This document shows positions 28,249-36,565 of a stretch of DNA of 64,000 bases, one piece after another. The translations under genes were made by a program, and so were the position numbers. Below the pieces are notes generated by a model, which was not told where the DNA came from, made no database searches, and saw only the letters and a program-made list of their open reading frames with translations. Position 1 is the first letter of the stretch. Each line of letters opens with the position of its first letter. This DNA comes from Bacteroidota bacterium (GTDB lineage Bacteria; Bacteroidota; Bacteroidia; Bacteroidales; Bacteroidaceae), in assembly GCA_023425865.1 (NCBI GenBank), contig JAFABV010000092.1, positions 8,245 to 72,244 on the forward strand. The letters are read 5' to 3'.

Positions 28249-30597
28249 CTATTTTTGTTCGGGAAGAAGGTAGGGCTGTGTTTTCTCTGTCACCTTTCCT
28301 TGCAAGGATACCACAGCGGTCAATGGCTTACTGTCTCCACTGTTGCGTGCGACGATGATTTTATAATCACCCGTTTCCACCTGCCATTGGCTCTGTGCCT
28401 CGTCGAATGATGCCAAACTCTCGTAAGGAATGGTCATTGTCACTTCTTCGCTCTCACCTGGCTTCAAAAGGGCTGTCTTGGCAAAGGCTTTCAGCTCGCG
28501 TGACGGCTTCCACATATCCTTTCCTGGGGCTGCAACATAGGTCTGCACCACTTCTTTGCCTGCCCACTTACCGGTGTTCTTCACGTTTACCGTCACTTTG
28601 ATATTGCCGGAATCATCCTTAGTCACAGTCGGCATGCCGTAGCTGAACTTGGTATAGCTCAACCCATAACCGAAGGGGAAAGATACGGGCACATTCTCAC
28701 TGACATAGTAACGATATCCCACCTTGACGCCTTCGTTGTATTCAGTGAAGTCAAAGTTCTTTTTGGCTCCTTCTGTGCGTTCGTCAGTAAATCCCTCCAG
28801 CGTCTTAAGAAGTTCGTCATCACTGATTTCATCCGGGGTTGGGAAATCATTCTTCGATGGCACGTCGTTATAGCTTACGGGCCAAGTCATGGGCAATTTG
28901 CCTGACGGCGTTTCTTTTCCTGTGAGGATATCGGCCACAGAGTTTCCTCCTTCCTGGCCGGGCAGCCATGCCACGAGCACAGCATCGGCATTGTCTATCC
29001 AGCTCTTGGTCTCAACGACACCACAAACATTCAGAATCACGACGACCTTCTTGCCTTGCTTGTGAAAAGCATTTGCCACCTGGCTTACCAGGGCTTTTTC
29101 AGCGTCGGTCATATTGAAGTTGTTACTGATATAACGGTCGGCAAACTCGCCCGATGTCTTACCCAGGGTGATGATCGCGAGGTCGTTGGTCCGGGCTACA
29201 TTCGTAAGGTCGATGCCTTGGACAGACATCTCTGGGATAAGGTGCTTCGGCAAGAACGCCGCAAAAGGCCCCTTCAACTTAGGTAATTGCTCTTTTGCTT
29301 GGGGAATATACTCTTCGTAGAGATTCTGCACACGTGTGTCGAGGTGCAGGTTGGCATTCTTCAAGCCATCGACAAGGCTCACTACATAAGCATGATGAAC
29401 ATCGCCCGAACCTGTTCCTCCTGCAATGAAATCGTATGACGTGCGACCGAAGACAGCGACATTCTTCACCTTAGTGTCAAGAGGCAGGGTGTTGCCGACA
29501 TTCTTTAGCAGCACCATACCTTCTGTAGCTGCGGCACGGGTGATTACAGCATGCGACTTCAAATCAGGGTTATTGTCTGCCACATAACCCTTGAAATGAG
29601 GACTTAAGAGTATAAGGTTCAATACACGTTCCACGTTACGGTCGATAACATCCATCGACAAGCGTCCGTTCAACACGGCTTTCCGTATTTCCTTACGTTG
29701 CGAAGCCTTGCCAGGCATGAGCAAATCATTGCCGGCTTCCATTTGCCAAACGGCATGTTGACCTCCAAACCAGTCGGTCATCACAAGTCCGCCAAAGCCC
29801 CATTCATTGCGCAGAATGCCGGTAAGGAGGTCGCTGCGCTCGCTGGTAAAAGTGCCGTTAATCTTGTTATACGATGACATGACCGTCCAAGGTTGTGCTT
29901 CTTTTATTACAATCTCGAAAGGCTTGAGGTATATCTCGCGAAAAGCCCTGGGCGTGCCTATGACATTATTGCTCGTGCGATTGGTTTCTTGGTTGTTCAG
30001 TGCAAAGTGTTTCAAGGAGGTACCCACACCGTTGCTCTGAACGCCGTTTACCATAGCCGCGCAAATCTTGCCTGCCAAGAGCGGGTCTTCACTGTAATAC
30101 TCGAAATTTCTTCCGTTGAGCGGGTTACGATGAATGTTCGTAGCAGGGGCAAGAAGCACGTCTACCCCATAATGTTTTACTTCATCGCCCATGGCTGCAC
30201 CAATATCGTGCACCAAAGCCGTGTTCCAAGTGGAGCTCATCACGGTTTCAATGGGGAAATGGGTACAATAGTACGTCTGGCTGCTTCCTGTGCGGGTAGG
30301 ATTAATACGTAGGCCAGCAGGACCATCGGCTAAAACGATGGCAGGGATACCCAGTCGCGGAATGGCATTCAACTGGCCGGCCGCTCCCGGAACCAGCTCT
30401 GAAGAGTTGCCTACTGTGGCATTGGCATTGGTACTTTCATTACCACTGCTGCCAATCAGCATGTCCAACTTCTCATCGAGTGTCATGGCTCGAACAACTT
30501 CTTTCAAAGGAGATACACCCAAGCGAGGTGTCTGAGCATTTACATGCATTCCCATACTACATGCTAATGTCGCAAAAAATAGGTTCTTAAACTTCAT
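28249..30597 (-). CDS. glycoside hydrolase family 3 enzyme (BglX-like)
   Basis: A 782-residue exported enzyme (signal peptide 1-21). The order is GH3 barrel with LKHFALNNQE (about 190-199) and nucleophile Asp275 in VMTDWFGGQ, an alpha/beta sandwich (about 370-600), and an FnIII-like domain (about 670-770). An insert at about 410-450 resembles a PA14-like or loop insertion. It is the first gene of the operon, behind the promoter at 30623. It probably acts on beta-glucosides or other beta-glycosides; three GH3 enzymes in 17 kb suggests a shared plant-derived substrate. Confidence 0.92.
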   Translation of the reverse strand: MKFKNLFFATLACSMGMHVNAQTPRLGVSPLKEVVRAMTLDEKLDMLIGSSGNESTNANATVGNSSELVPGAAGQLNAIPRLGIPAIVLADGPAGLRINPTRTGSSQTYYCTHFPIETVMSSTWNTALVHDIGAAMGDEVKHYGVDVLLAPATNIHRNPLNGRNFEYYSEDPLLAGKICAAMVNGVQSNGVGTSLKHFALNNQETNRTSNNVIGTPRAFREIYLKPFEIVIKEAQPWTVMSSYNKINGTFTSERSDLLTGILRNEWGFGGLVMTDWFGGQHAVWQMEAGNDLLMPGKASQRKEIRKAVLNGRLSMDVIDRNVERVLNLILLSPHFKGYVADNNPDLKSHAVITRAAATEGMVLLKNVGNTLPLDTKVKNVAVFGRTSYDFIAGGTGSGDVHHAYVVSLVDGLKNANLHLDTRVQNLYEEYIPQAKEQLPKLKGPFAAFLPKHLIPEMSVQGIDLTNVARTNDLAIITLGKTSGEFADRYISNNFNMTDAEKALVSQVANAFHKQGKKVVVILNVCGVVETKSWIDNADAVLVAWLPGQEGGNSVADILTGKETPSGKLPMTWPVSYNDVPSKNDFPTPDEISDDELLKTLEGFTDERTEGAKKNFDFTEYNEGVKVGYRYYVSENVPVSFPFGYGLSYTKFSYGMPTVTKDDSGNIKVTVNVKNTGKWAGKEVVQTYVAAPGKDMWKPSRELKAFAKTALLKPGESEEVTMTIPYESLASFDEAQSQWQVETGDYKIIVARNSGDSKPLTAVVSLQGKVTEKTQPYLLPEQK

Positions 30598-30622
30598 TTT
30601 ATCAGGGTTTAGGTTTCGCTTG

Positions 30623-30630
30623 CAAAATTA
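30623..30630 (-). promoter_or_regulatory. -7 element of the glycosidase operon
   Basis: The minus strand reads TAATTTTG, a fit to TAnnTTTG, 26 bp upstream of the first GH3 start codon. Confidence 0.6.
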
Positions 30631-30797
30631 AAGGCTTACCGGTCAAGGTGTAGGCCGTAGTAAACGGAAAAGTATATTTGTTAGAATCGTAAGGCGTTAT
30701 ATAACAGTTGTTTATGAAAAACAGCGAGGCCGAAAAAGTAAACTTTGAAACCCCATAATTGAACATCATTTATCGGGTTATTCACGTATAGACCACT

Positions 30798-30950
30798 ATG
30801 ATGGGCATAGTAATCATGGTGTATCTCATCGTGAGCGATTTTTTCAACATACCATCTATGGACAAGAAAAAGACGCTTGTGTCAGCGGCTGAATCGCCAC
30901 AATTGGTAACAGAAAACCGATATGGGGGCTTGTCGTTAACCTCTGGATAA
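30798..30950 (+). CDS. possible 50-residue membrane peptide
   Basis: An ATG-initiated frame with a hydrophobic start (MMGIVIMVYLIVSDFF) and a polar tail. Its first 12 codons weakly resemble the 31-codon frame of the MITE (MGLVMINGAVMS), and it too lies upstream of the 24-bp repeats in the same orientation. It may be a decayed third copy of that element. Not recognised otherwise. Confidence 0.2.
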   Translation: MMGIVIMVYLIVSDFFNIPSMDKKKTLVSAAESPQLVTENRYGGLSLTSG

Positions 30951-31060
30951 GCCTCAGAGGACGGTAAGGGTGGGGGATATAGCTCTGGCGGAGGTGTCCC
31001 CACACCGTAATGGATTGGCACCAATGCCCTTGTCTTCTTATACTCGGGGGAGAAGGATGA

Positions 31061-31151
31061 AATGGTTCTATATAAAATCACTCGATGGTTTAATATAAAA
31101 TCACCCGATGGTTTAATATAAAATTATTTGATGGTTTTGTATAGAATGACA
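31061..31151. repeat. 24-bp hairpin repeat cluster (third locus)
   Basis: Four units of the pattern ATGGTTYTATATAAAATCAC(C/T)CG, the same family as at 18142 and 54204, but with no TIRs that I can find around them. Confidence 0.7.
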
Positions 31152-31253
31152 GGACGGAGTGCTCACCATTATACACGTTTACGGGCGCTGCAGGGCTTGC
31201 CACAACACTTTCGCTGAACCACGTCCATGGCAGCATGGGGTATGTAGGTGGAT

Positions 31254-31293
31254 AAAAAAACTGCAGCCCCGAACATTGCGTTCTGGACTGCAG
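31254..31293 (-). terminator. intrinsic terminator of micro-peptide unit
   Basis: On the minus strand a 14-position stem (CTGCAGTCCAGAAC with GTTCGGGGCTGCAG, one mismatch, one GU pair) is followed by TTTTTTT. Confidence 0.88.
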
Positions 31294-31326
31294 CATATAT
31301 ATGATATTACCTATTGAAAATCTATT

Positions 31327-31446
31327 TTAGGCACAACCGTATGATCCTCCGCGGAGCAGTGCATCACCATATAGCTTCATGCACTCCATGTAACTCTTGA
31401 GGAAACGGGTAAGAGCCTTCTTGATGTTCTCAAACAAACTTTTCAT
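31327..31446 (-). CDS. 39-residue amphipathic peptide with Cys near C terminus
   Basis: A short gene with a strong setting: 34 bp upstream of a good terminator and second in a unit with its own promoter. The peptide starts MKSLFENIKKALTRFLKSY, an amphipathic basic helix, continues MECMKLYGDALL and ends RGGSYGCA. Two Cys are present (residues 22 and 38). I cannot assign a function. Possible roles are a secreted signal or antimicrobial peptide, a RiPP-like precursor, or a membrane-active regulator; no maturation enzyme is adjacent. Confidence 0.7.
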   Translation of the reverse strand: MKSLFENIKKALTRFLKSYMECMKLYGDALLRGGSYGCA

Positions 31447-31528
31447 AACTTTATTCCTTTCCTTCTTTTTTAGGGTTAAAATACTTTCTGTGCTTTCTTT
31501 GTTTTCGTGGCAAAATCAGATGAAACAA

Positions 31529-31618
31529 TTACTTGTTCATGCTGATCTTGTTGTTCACGTTCACGGCCTGTGCAGCTATCGCTACGACCACGGCCAAAAT
31601 AATCATTCCTGTAATCAT
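31529..31618 (-). CDS. 29-residue single-span membrane peptide
   Basis: The first frame of the micro-peptide unit. One hydrophobic helix (MITGMIILAVVVAIAAQAV) is followed by a short polar tail NVNNKISMNK. The start is the only ATG in the frame after an in-frame stop. A Lys-rich in-frame stretch (IKKEKGKKI) precedes the ATG and could be used if a non-ATG start is chosen. It lies 82 bp upstream of the 39-residue peptide gene. Unknown function. Confidence 0.6.
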   Translation of the reverse strand: MITGMIILAVVVAIAAQAVNVNNKISMNK

Positions 31619-31707
31619 AATCTTTTTACCTTTTTCTTTTTTAATGGAGCTATTCTCTTGCGCTCCTGTTATCCTTGTAAACTTGTCTTGTTATCCTTTT
31701 GACAATG

Positions 31708-31742
31708 CAAAGTTACGGCGTTTTTCTATACTTGACAACAAA
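31708..31742 (-). promoter_or_regulatory. promoter of the micro-peptide unit
   Basis: The minus strand has the -7 element TAACTTTG at 31708-31715 and a TTTTGTTG -33 region at 31736-31743, giving a spacing of 20-23 bp. This is one of the best Bacteroidetes-type promoters in the window. Confidence 0.75.
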
Positions 31743-31842
31743 ATCTGCATGAAACCTCTATAAAACCCGCAAAAGATGACGTGGGTCAAGATTATGGGGG
31801 TTGGCGGTTGATATGGGTCAAGAGTTGATGGGGTGGTGAACG

Positions 31843-31906
31843 AAAAAAGACATACCAACATCATTGCAGATGGCTTGTTTGCCTTTGCTATGATGTTGGT
31901 ATGCCT
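31843..31906 (-). terminator. intrinsic terminator of ridA
   Basis: A 14-bp perfect stem (CATACCAACATCAT / ATGATGTTGGTATG) with a 25-nt loop; on the minus strand it runs into TCTTTTTTC. Confidence 0.8.
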
Positions 31907-31984
31907 TTATTCGCGCTATATGTTTACACCTATTTTATATATAGGTGGAATGTTGGCTCATACGATAAAAGCCAGAATCACGCT

Positions 31985-32359
31985 TTATTCAGCGGCAATA
32001 CATTCGATTTCCACGCGGGCGTTCTTGGGCAGCGTCTTTACGGCCACGGCCGAGCGTGCGGGGAAGGGTGATGTGAAAAACTGGCTATACACCTCGTTCA
32101 TTTCGGCAAAGTCGGCCATGTCTGCCAAAAATACAGTAGTCTTCACTACATGATTCAGGCTCAGCCCCTCAGCTTCGAGAATATGCTTCATGTTGGTAAG
32201 GCTCTGCCGGGTGAGTTCCTTGATGCCACCTTCTGCAAATTCGCCTGTGGCGGGGTCGATGGGTAGCTGTCCACTGACAAACACGAAGTTACCGGCGTGG
32301 ATGGCCTGACTGTAGGGGCCGATGGCCGCAGGGGCTTTGTCTGTTGAAATTGCTTTCAT
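31985..32359 (-). CDS. ridA: RidA (YjgF) enamine/imine deaminase
   Basis: A 124-residue cytosolic trimeric enzyme that hydrolyses reactive 2-aminoacrylate made by PLP enzymes. Family features: GPYSQAIHAGNFVFVSGQLPIDP (about 14-36), GGIKELTRQSLTNM, and the active-site Arg in LPKNARVEIECIA near the end. The ATG at 32359 gives the standard length; the frame is open further upstream to 32485, but that stretch is not family-like. It is monocistronic with a strong terminator. Confidence 0.95.
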   Translation of the reverse strand: MKAISTDKAPAAIGPYSQAIHAGNFVFVSGQLPIDPATGEFAEGGIKELTRQSLTNMKHILEAEGLSLNHVVKTTVFLADMADFAEMNEVYSQFFTSPFPARSAVAVKTLPKNARVEIECIAAE

Positions 32360-32543
32360 TGTCTTTTGTTTTATGAGTGATATGTTGATATGTATTGCAA
32401 AAATAGGAAAATGTTTGCGAATTGCGGTCTTCCCTGCGCAAAATCTTGCCCATACTCTGCGCATGGCATGCGCATAAGGCGTCACGCTTAGTTAAACAAT
32501 GTAAAATATGTAAGGATTCTTCACGATTGTCATTTTTAGATTA

Positions 32544-32551
32544 TACCTTTG
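32544..32551 (+). promoter_or_regulatory. -7 element for tRNA-Tyr
   Basis: TACCTTTG, 20 bp before the tRNA 5' end. Confidence 0.6.
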
Positions 32552-32571
32552 CAACCGCTTTGAAACAGCAC

Positions 32572-32654
32572 GGGTGGTTACCAGAGTGGCCAAATGGGGC
32601 AGACTGTAAATCTGCTGGCTCTTGCCTTCGGTGGTTCGAATCCATCACCACCCA
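32572..32654 (+). tRNA. tRNA-Tyr (anticodon GTA)
   Basis: An 83-nt class II tRNA. The 7-bp acceptor GGGTGGT pairs with ACCACCC, discriminator A at 32654, anticodon GTA in ACTGTAAAT, a long variable arm (GGCTCTTGCCTTC) and a T arm with GGTTCGAATCC. The 3' CCA is not encoded. The long variable arm is normal for bacterial tRNA-Tyr. Confidence 0.97.
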
Positions 32655-32841
32655 CATACGTTGAATGATTAGTCGGCGTTCAGATGTTTTGTCGTTCGTT
32701 CAACGTTTAGCCAGCAATTCTTCTTTATATTTTCTTCCCTCTTTTTTCTCTCGCCGTTGTTGTGCCGCCGCGTGTGTCAATGAGCGTGCTTGGCGCGCAA
32801 ATGCTTTGGGGCAGAAAAATCCTCCGGGGCTGATGACATAC

Positions 32842-32898
32842 AAAAGAGCATCAGTAGGTCTTGAAGCGATGCGGGTTAAGACACACTGACGCTCTTTG
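32842..32898 (-). terminator. terminator of pirin gene
   Basis: On the minus strand AAAGAGCGTCAGT pairs with ACTGATGCTCTTT (one GU pair), followed by a short T-run (TTTTG). It lies just after the pirin stop. Confidence 0.65.
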
Positions 32899-32914
32899 TG
32901 AAGCGGTCTATGAC

Positions 32915-33757
32915 TTAATAAGCGGTCTTCTGCTTGATGAATGTGCCATTGTTGAGCTCTGCTACGGCAGTGCGTATCTCACTCTGTGTGTTCATCACAA
33001 TGGGTCCATACCAAGCGATGGGCTCCTCAAGGGGAGGCGCCGACATCAGCATCACCTCTGTGTGGGCTGCTCCAGCCTCGATGCTCACGGTGTCGCCCTC
33101 TACGAGTCGGGCCGCGGTCTTCTCAGCCACGTGGGTGCCATTGCTCACCACGTCGCCCTTCAGCGTGAAGAGCATCACCGTGTTGCCGGGTTTCACGTCG
33201 ATGGTGACCTTGGCATTGGGGTCAAGATGAATGTCGTAATAGTCGAGTGGCACGTATTTGCCTTGCCAACTTTTGTGCCCCTGGTATTCGCCGGTGAGCA
33301 CGCGCACCTTGCCTCCCTCGAAGGGTATCTCGGGAATCTCGTCATTCAGGATGCCGTGGTAGGCTGGCGCGGCCTTCATCTTGTCTTTGGCGGGAATGTT
33401 GAGCCACAGCTGCAGTCCCAGCATACGCTCGCCGGCCGGCATCTCCTCGTGGAAGGCACCCGAGCCCGCGGTGAGCCATTGTGCCTCGCCATCGTGTATG
33501 GTTTCTTTGGTACCCAAGTGGTCACCATGCGTCATGCTGCCCTTGGCGATGAAGCTCACGGTCTCGATGCCGCGATGGGGATGGGGTGGAAAGCCCTTCT
33601 CGTAGTCTTTGGGATTGTCGCTGTCGAACGAGTCGAGCATCAGGAACGGGTCAAAGTTATACACGTTGTCGTGACCCAACACACGCACCAACTTCACGCC
33701 GGCACCATCCTGTGCATGGAAGCCTTGCACCTTTTCAATTACTTTTCTGAGTTTCAT
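32915..33757 (-). CDS. pirin family protein
   Basis: A 280-residue double-cupin protein. The N-terminal cupin has the metal ligands in FPPHPHRGIETVSFIAKGSMTHGD (two His, then His and a later Glu) and the following WLTAGSGAFHEEMP, which is the pirin signature. The C-terminal cupin (about 170-260) is less conserved. Bacterial pirins may act as quercetinase-like dioxygenases or redox regulators; which one is not readable. It is divergent from a MarR-type regulator with facing promoters, which makes MarR control likely. Confidence 0.92.
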   Translation of the reverse strand: MKLRKVIEKVQGFHAQDGAGVKLVRVLGHDNVYNFDPFLMLDSFDSDNPKDYEKGFPPHPHRGIETVSFIAKGSMTHGDHLGTKETIHDGEAQWLTAGSGAFHEEMPAGERMLGLQLWLNIPAKDKMKAAPAYHGILNDEIPEIPFEGGKVRVLTGEYQGHKSWQGKYVPLDYYDIHLDPNAKVTIDVKPGNTVMLFTLKGDVVSNGTHVAEKTAARLVEGDTVSIEAGAAHTEVMLMSAPPLEEPIAWYGPIVMNTQSEIRTAVAELNNGTFIKQKTAY

Positions 33758-33904
33758 ATTCTTATCCTTTCAATTGATGTTACTTATTGATTATTGTCTC
33801 TGCCCACTATCCTACAACTTGTCTGCCATGATGAGGTTTGTGCCAAAGATTTCAGTCGTGTGCGACTGACCGTCGGTTTGCGATGATTTTTATGTTGTTT
33901 TTGG

Positions 33905-33912
33905 CAAAGATA
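33905..33912 (-). promoter_or_regulatory. -7 element for pirin gene
   Basis: The minus strand reads TATCTTTG. It lies 23 bp from the plus-strand -7 element of the marR gene, so one bound repressor could block both. Confidence 0.55.
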
Positions 33913-33935
33913 GCGAAAGATATGGAATGAATTCG

Positions 33936-33943
33936 TAAATTTG
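33936..33943 (+). promoter_or_regulatory. -7 element for MarR gene
   Basis: TAAATTTG, 16 bp before the MarR start. Confidence 0.55.
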
Positions 33944-33959
33944 CAATGAAATAAAGCCA

Positions 33960-34400
33960 ATGATGATGATACCCCCGCAAATACTTGACGATGAGATAAG
34001 CTTCAAGCTCTATACGCTCAATCGGCTGATACAGCAGGCCTACCAGTCGTTTCTGATGCCTTTGCGTCTCACCTATCCACAGTATTTAGTCATGAAGATA
34101 CTGCTGGAAGAAGATCAGGTGCCAGTCAATGTCATCTCGTCTAAGCTCAATCTGGAGAGCAATACGGTGACCCCTTTGCTCCAGCGTATGGAAAAGCAAG
34201 GGCTGCTGTGGCGGGAGAAGAAGTGTGAGGACCACCGGCAGCGCATTATCACGCTGACGCGACAAGGCCAGGATATGAGAAATGACATCACGCAGGTGTC
34301 TACCCTGGTGGCAGAGTCGTTGCTGGAACAGCAATTAGATTGCGCCATGGCCAATGGCCTGAAAGACATGCTCAACGCGTTTATCAACCGAATCAGATAA
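33960..34400 (+). CDS. MarR-family transcription regulator
   Basis: A 146-residue winged-helix repressor with the usual layout: dimer helices at both ends, recognition helix in ISSKLNLESNTVTPLLQRMEKQG (about 60-82) and the wing RKKCEDHRQRIITLT. OhrR-like proteins of this group sense oxidants, but the reactive Cys near residue 15-20 is absent. It is divergent from pirin and followed 29 bp later by a Y-family polymerase, so it may control both a redox protein and translesion synthesis; this is inference. Confidence 0.9.
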   Translation: MMMIPPQILDDEISFKLYTLNRLIQQAYQSFLMPLRLTYPQYLVMKILLEEDQVPVNVISSKLNLESNTVTPLLQRMEKQGLLWREKKCEDHRQRIITLTRQGQDMRNDITQVSTLVAESLLEQQLDCAMANGLKDMLNAFINRIR

Positions 34401-34429
34401 TTCTTAAAGGCGAACTGCTGTCAACAGCC

Positions 34430-35935
34430 ATGGTTTCACGAGGCCGTACATATTGCGCCATCGACCTGAAGAGCTTCTACAGTTCGGTGGAATGCGTCGC
34501 GAGAGGACTTGACCCGCTCACGACCAATCTCGTCGTGGCCGATGTGAGTCGCACGGAGAAGACCATATGTCTGGCCGTGTCGCCATCGCTGAAGGCGTAT
34601 GGTTTGGGTGGCAGACCCCGTCTCTTTGAGGTGGTGCAGCGTGTGCGTGAGGTAAACTATGACCGAAGGCTGAAGGCTCCCGGCAACGTGATGACCGGAA
34701 AGTCGACCGATGATACCGCCCTGCGCGAGCATCCCGACTGGGAGGTTGACTACATTGCCGCCACGCCGAGGATGGCCGAATATATCAAGGTGAGCAGTCA
34801 GATCTATGGCGTGTACCTGAAATACATCGCCCCAGAGGATATCCATGTATACAGCATAGACGAAGTGTTTTTTGATGCCACTGATTATCTCAAGGCCTAC
34901 AGGCTGACAGCGCATGAACTCTGCATGAAGATGATTCAGGATGTGCTGCGCACCACTGGCATCACCGCCACGGCCGGCATTGGCACCAATCTCTATCTCT
35001 GCAAGGTGGCGATGGACATCGTGGCCAAGCATATACCCGCCGACAAAGACGGCGTGCGCATAGCCGAACTCGATGAGCGGAGCTATCGCGAGACCTTGTG
35101 GGACCACCGGCCCCTCACCGACTTCTGGCGGGTGGGGCGAGGTATCAGTCAGCGACTGGCGGCCTACGGCATCGACACCATGGGCAAGCTGGCCCGGCTG
35201 TCTGTGCAGAACGAGAATTTTCTGTACAAGTTGTTTGGCATCAACGCCGAATTGCTCATTGACCACGCCTGGGGGTGGGAGCCTGTTACCATGGCTCAGG
35301 TAAAATCGTATCGGCCGCAGGCCACCTCAACGAGTAGCGGACAGGTGTTGCAAGAGCCCTACAGCTTCGAGAAGGGCAGTGTGGTCATCAGGGAAATGGC
35401 CGACGCGCTATCGCTCGACCTGGTGGAGCGGCGCGTGGTGACAGGGCTGATAGTCATAGACGTGGGCTACGACAGAGAGAGTCTCAATGGCAACACCGAC
35501 TACCAGGGCGAGGTGAGGCACGACCACTATGGGCGCGCCGTGCCTAAGCATGCCCATGGCACGGTGAGGCTGCCAAGGCTCACGTCATCGACAAAGGTCA
35601 TTGTCGATGCCGTGGCAGAGGTGTTTCATGAGGTCGTCAACCCCCATTTGCTCATTCGCCGCCTGACCATCACGGCGTGCAACCTCATCACGGAGGAGAA
35701 GGCGAGGGAGTTAGAGCGCCTGCCCGTGCAGCTCGACCTGTTTACCGACTATCAGGAGATAGAGGCGCAGCGGCAGCTGGAGGCGGCGGCCTTGGCCAAA
35801 GAGCGTAAGCTGCAGGAGGCTACCTTGCGCATCAAGAAGAAGTTTGGCAAGAACGCCTTGCTCAAAGGACTCAACTTCGCCGATGGTGCCACACAGATAG
35901 AGCGGCATAAGCAAATCGGTGGGCATAGGGCGTAG
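34430..35935 (+). CDS. Y-family DNA polymerase (UmuC/UvrX-like)
   Basis: A 501-residue translesion polymerase. The catalytic acidic residues are in CAIDLKSFYSSVECVARGLDP (near 7-27) and in YSIDEVFFDATDY (near 139-151); the little-finger domain occupies about 320-430. The opening AIDLKSFYSSVEC and the insertion between palm motifs match the UvrX/YqjW group, found in Gram-positives and Bacteroidetes, rather than DinB. ATG 34430 is chosen because the family motif starts 6 residues later. A YolD-like gene follows at 36027, reproducing the yolD-uvrX pairing known from Bacillus. Confidence 0.9.
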   Translation: MVSRGRTYCAIDLKSFYSSVECVARGLDPLTTNLVVADVSRTEKTICLAVSPSLKAYGLGGRPRLFEVVQRVREVNYDRRLKAPGNVMTGKSTDDTALREHPDWEVDYIAATPRMAEYIKVSSQIYGVYLKYIAPEDIHVYSIDEVFFDATDYLKAYRLTAHELCMKMIQDVLRTTGITATAGIGTNLYLCKVAMDIVAKHIPADKDGVRIAELDERSYRETLWDHRPLTDFWRVGRGISQRLAAYGIDTMGKLARLSVQNENFLYKLFGINAELLIDHAWGWEPVTMAQVKSYRPQATSTSSGQVLQEPYSFEKGSVVIREMADALSLDLVERRVVTGLIVIDVGYDRESLNGNTDYQGEVRHDHYGRAVPKHAHGTVRLPRLTSSTKVIVDAVAEVFHEVVNPHLLIRRLTITACNLITEEKARELERLPVQLDLFTDYQEIEAQRQLEAAALAKERKLQEATLRIKKKFGKNALLKGLNFADGATQIERHKQIGGHRA

Positions 35936-36026
35936 CGTTCACCATCAGCCTTGCCGCGTAGCGTTTTCCCATTCATCAATTGGCATTCACGACCGACGAG
36001 CCCGTCGCACATAAACCCCTACGGAG

Positions 36027-36431
36027 ATGGAAAAATATGATGATATTATCAACCTGCCACACTATGAGCCCAGACGCCACCCACGGATGAGCATGGAGCA
36101 GCGGGCGGCACAGTTTGCGCCCTTTGCCGCGTTGGTAGGCTATGAGGCCGCTCTCGAAGAGACGGGGCGGCTGACAGACTGTATGCATGAGGTGTCAGAA
36201 GACGTGAAGGAGGCCATCAACCGGCAGTTGCAGTGGGTGGCCGACCATCTGCCTGAGCATCCTCAGGTCACCATTACCTACTTTGTGCCCGATGACAAGA
36301 AAGCGGGTGGCGTGTATCGTATGTTGGAAGGGGTGGTCAAGAAAATAGACGACTACGCGCATACCATTATATTAGAGAGCGGCGTGGTAATCCCTATACC
36401 GTTCTTGGAGAGCCTGTATGTGCGGCGTTAA
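36027..36431 (+). CDS. YolD-like protein
   Basis: A 134-residue cytosolic protein. The motif PHYEPRRHPRMSMEQRAAQFAPFAALVGYEAAL (about 11-43) is the YolD-like signature, and the C-terminal half forms a small beta-rich fold (TITYFVPDDKKAGGVYRMLEGVVKKID). YolD-like proteins are encoded beside Y-family polymerases and are thought to support or regulate them. It is 91 bp downstream of the polymerase in the same direction. Confidence 0.88.
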   Translation: MEKYDDIINLPHYEPRRHPRMSMEQRAAQFAPFAALVGYEAALEETGRLTDCMHEVSEDVKEAINRQLQWVADHLPEHPQVTITYFVPDDKKAGGVYRMLEGVVKKIDDYAHTIILESGVVIPIPFLESLYVRR

Positions 36432-36565
36432 TACTATTCGCTGAAGATAAGGGCGCGTTGGTAGATAATATTTTGTCGGCTCGGTGATATTCTCTTTCTT
36501 TGCATGGTGTGAGGCGAGCCTTGGGCTTCCTCAGCACAATATATGTTATAAGAAATGTAGAAACA

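Larger units (their letters stand above)
30598..31326. other. 729-bp region without a supported long gene
   Basis: It holds the operon promoter (30623), a possible 50-codon frame (30798-30950), the 24-bp repeat cluster (31061-31151) and the terminator of the micro-peptide unit (31254-31293). Nothing else is recognisable. Confidence 0.5.
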
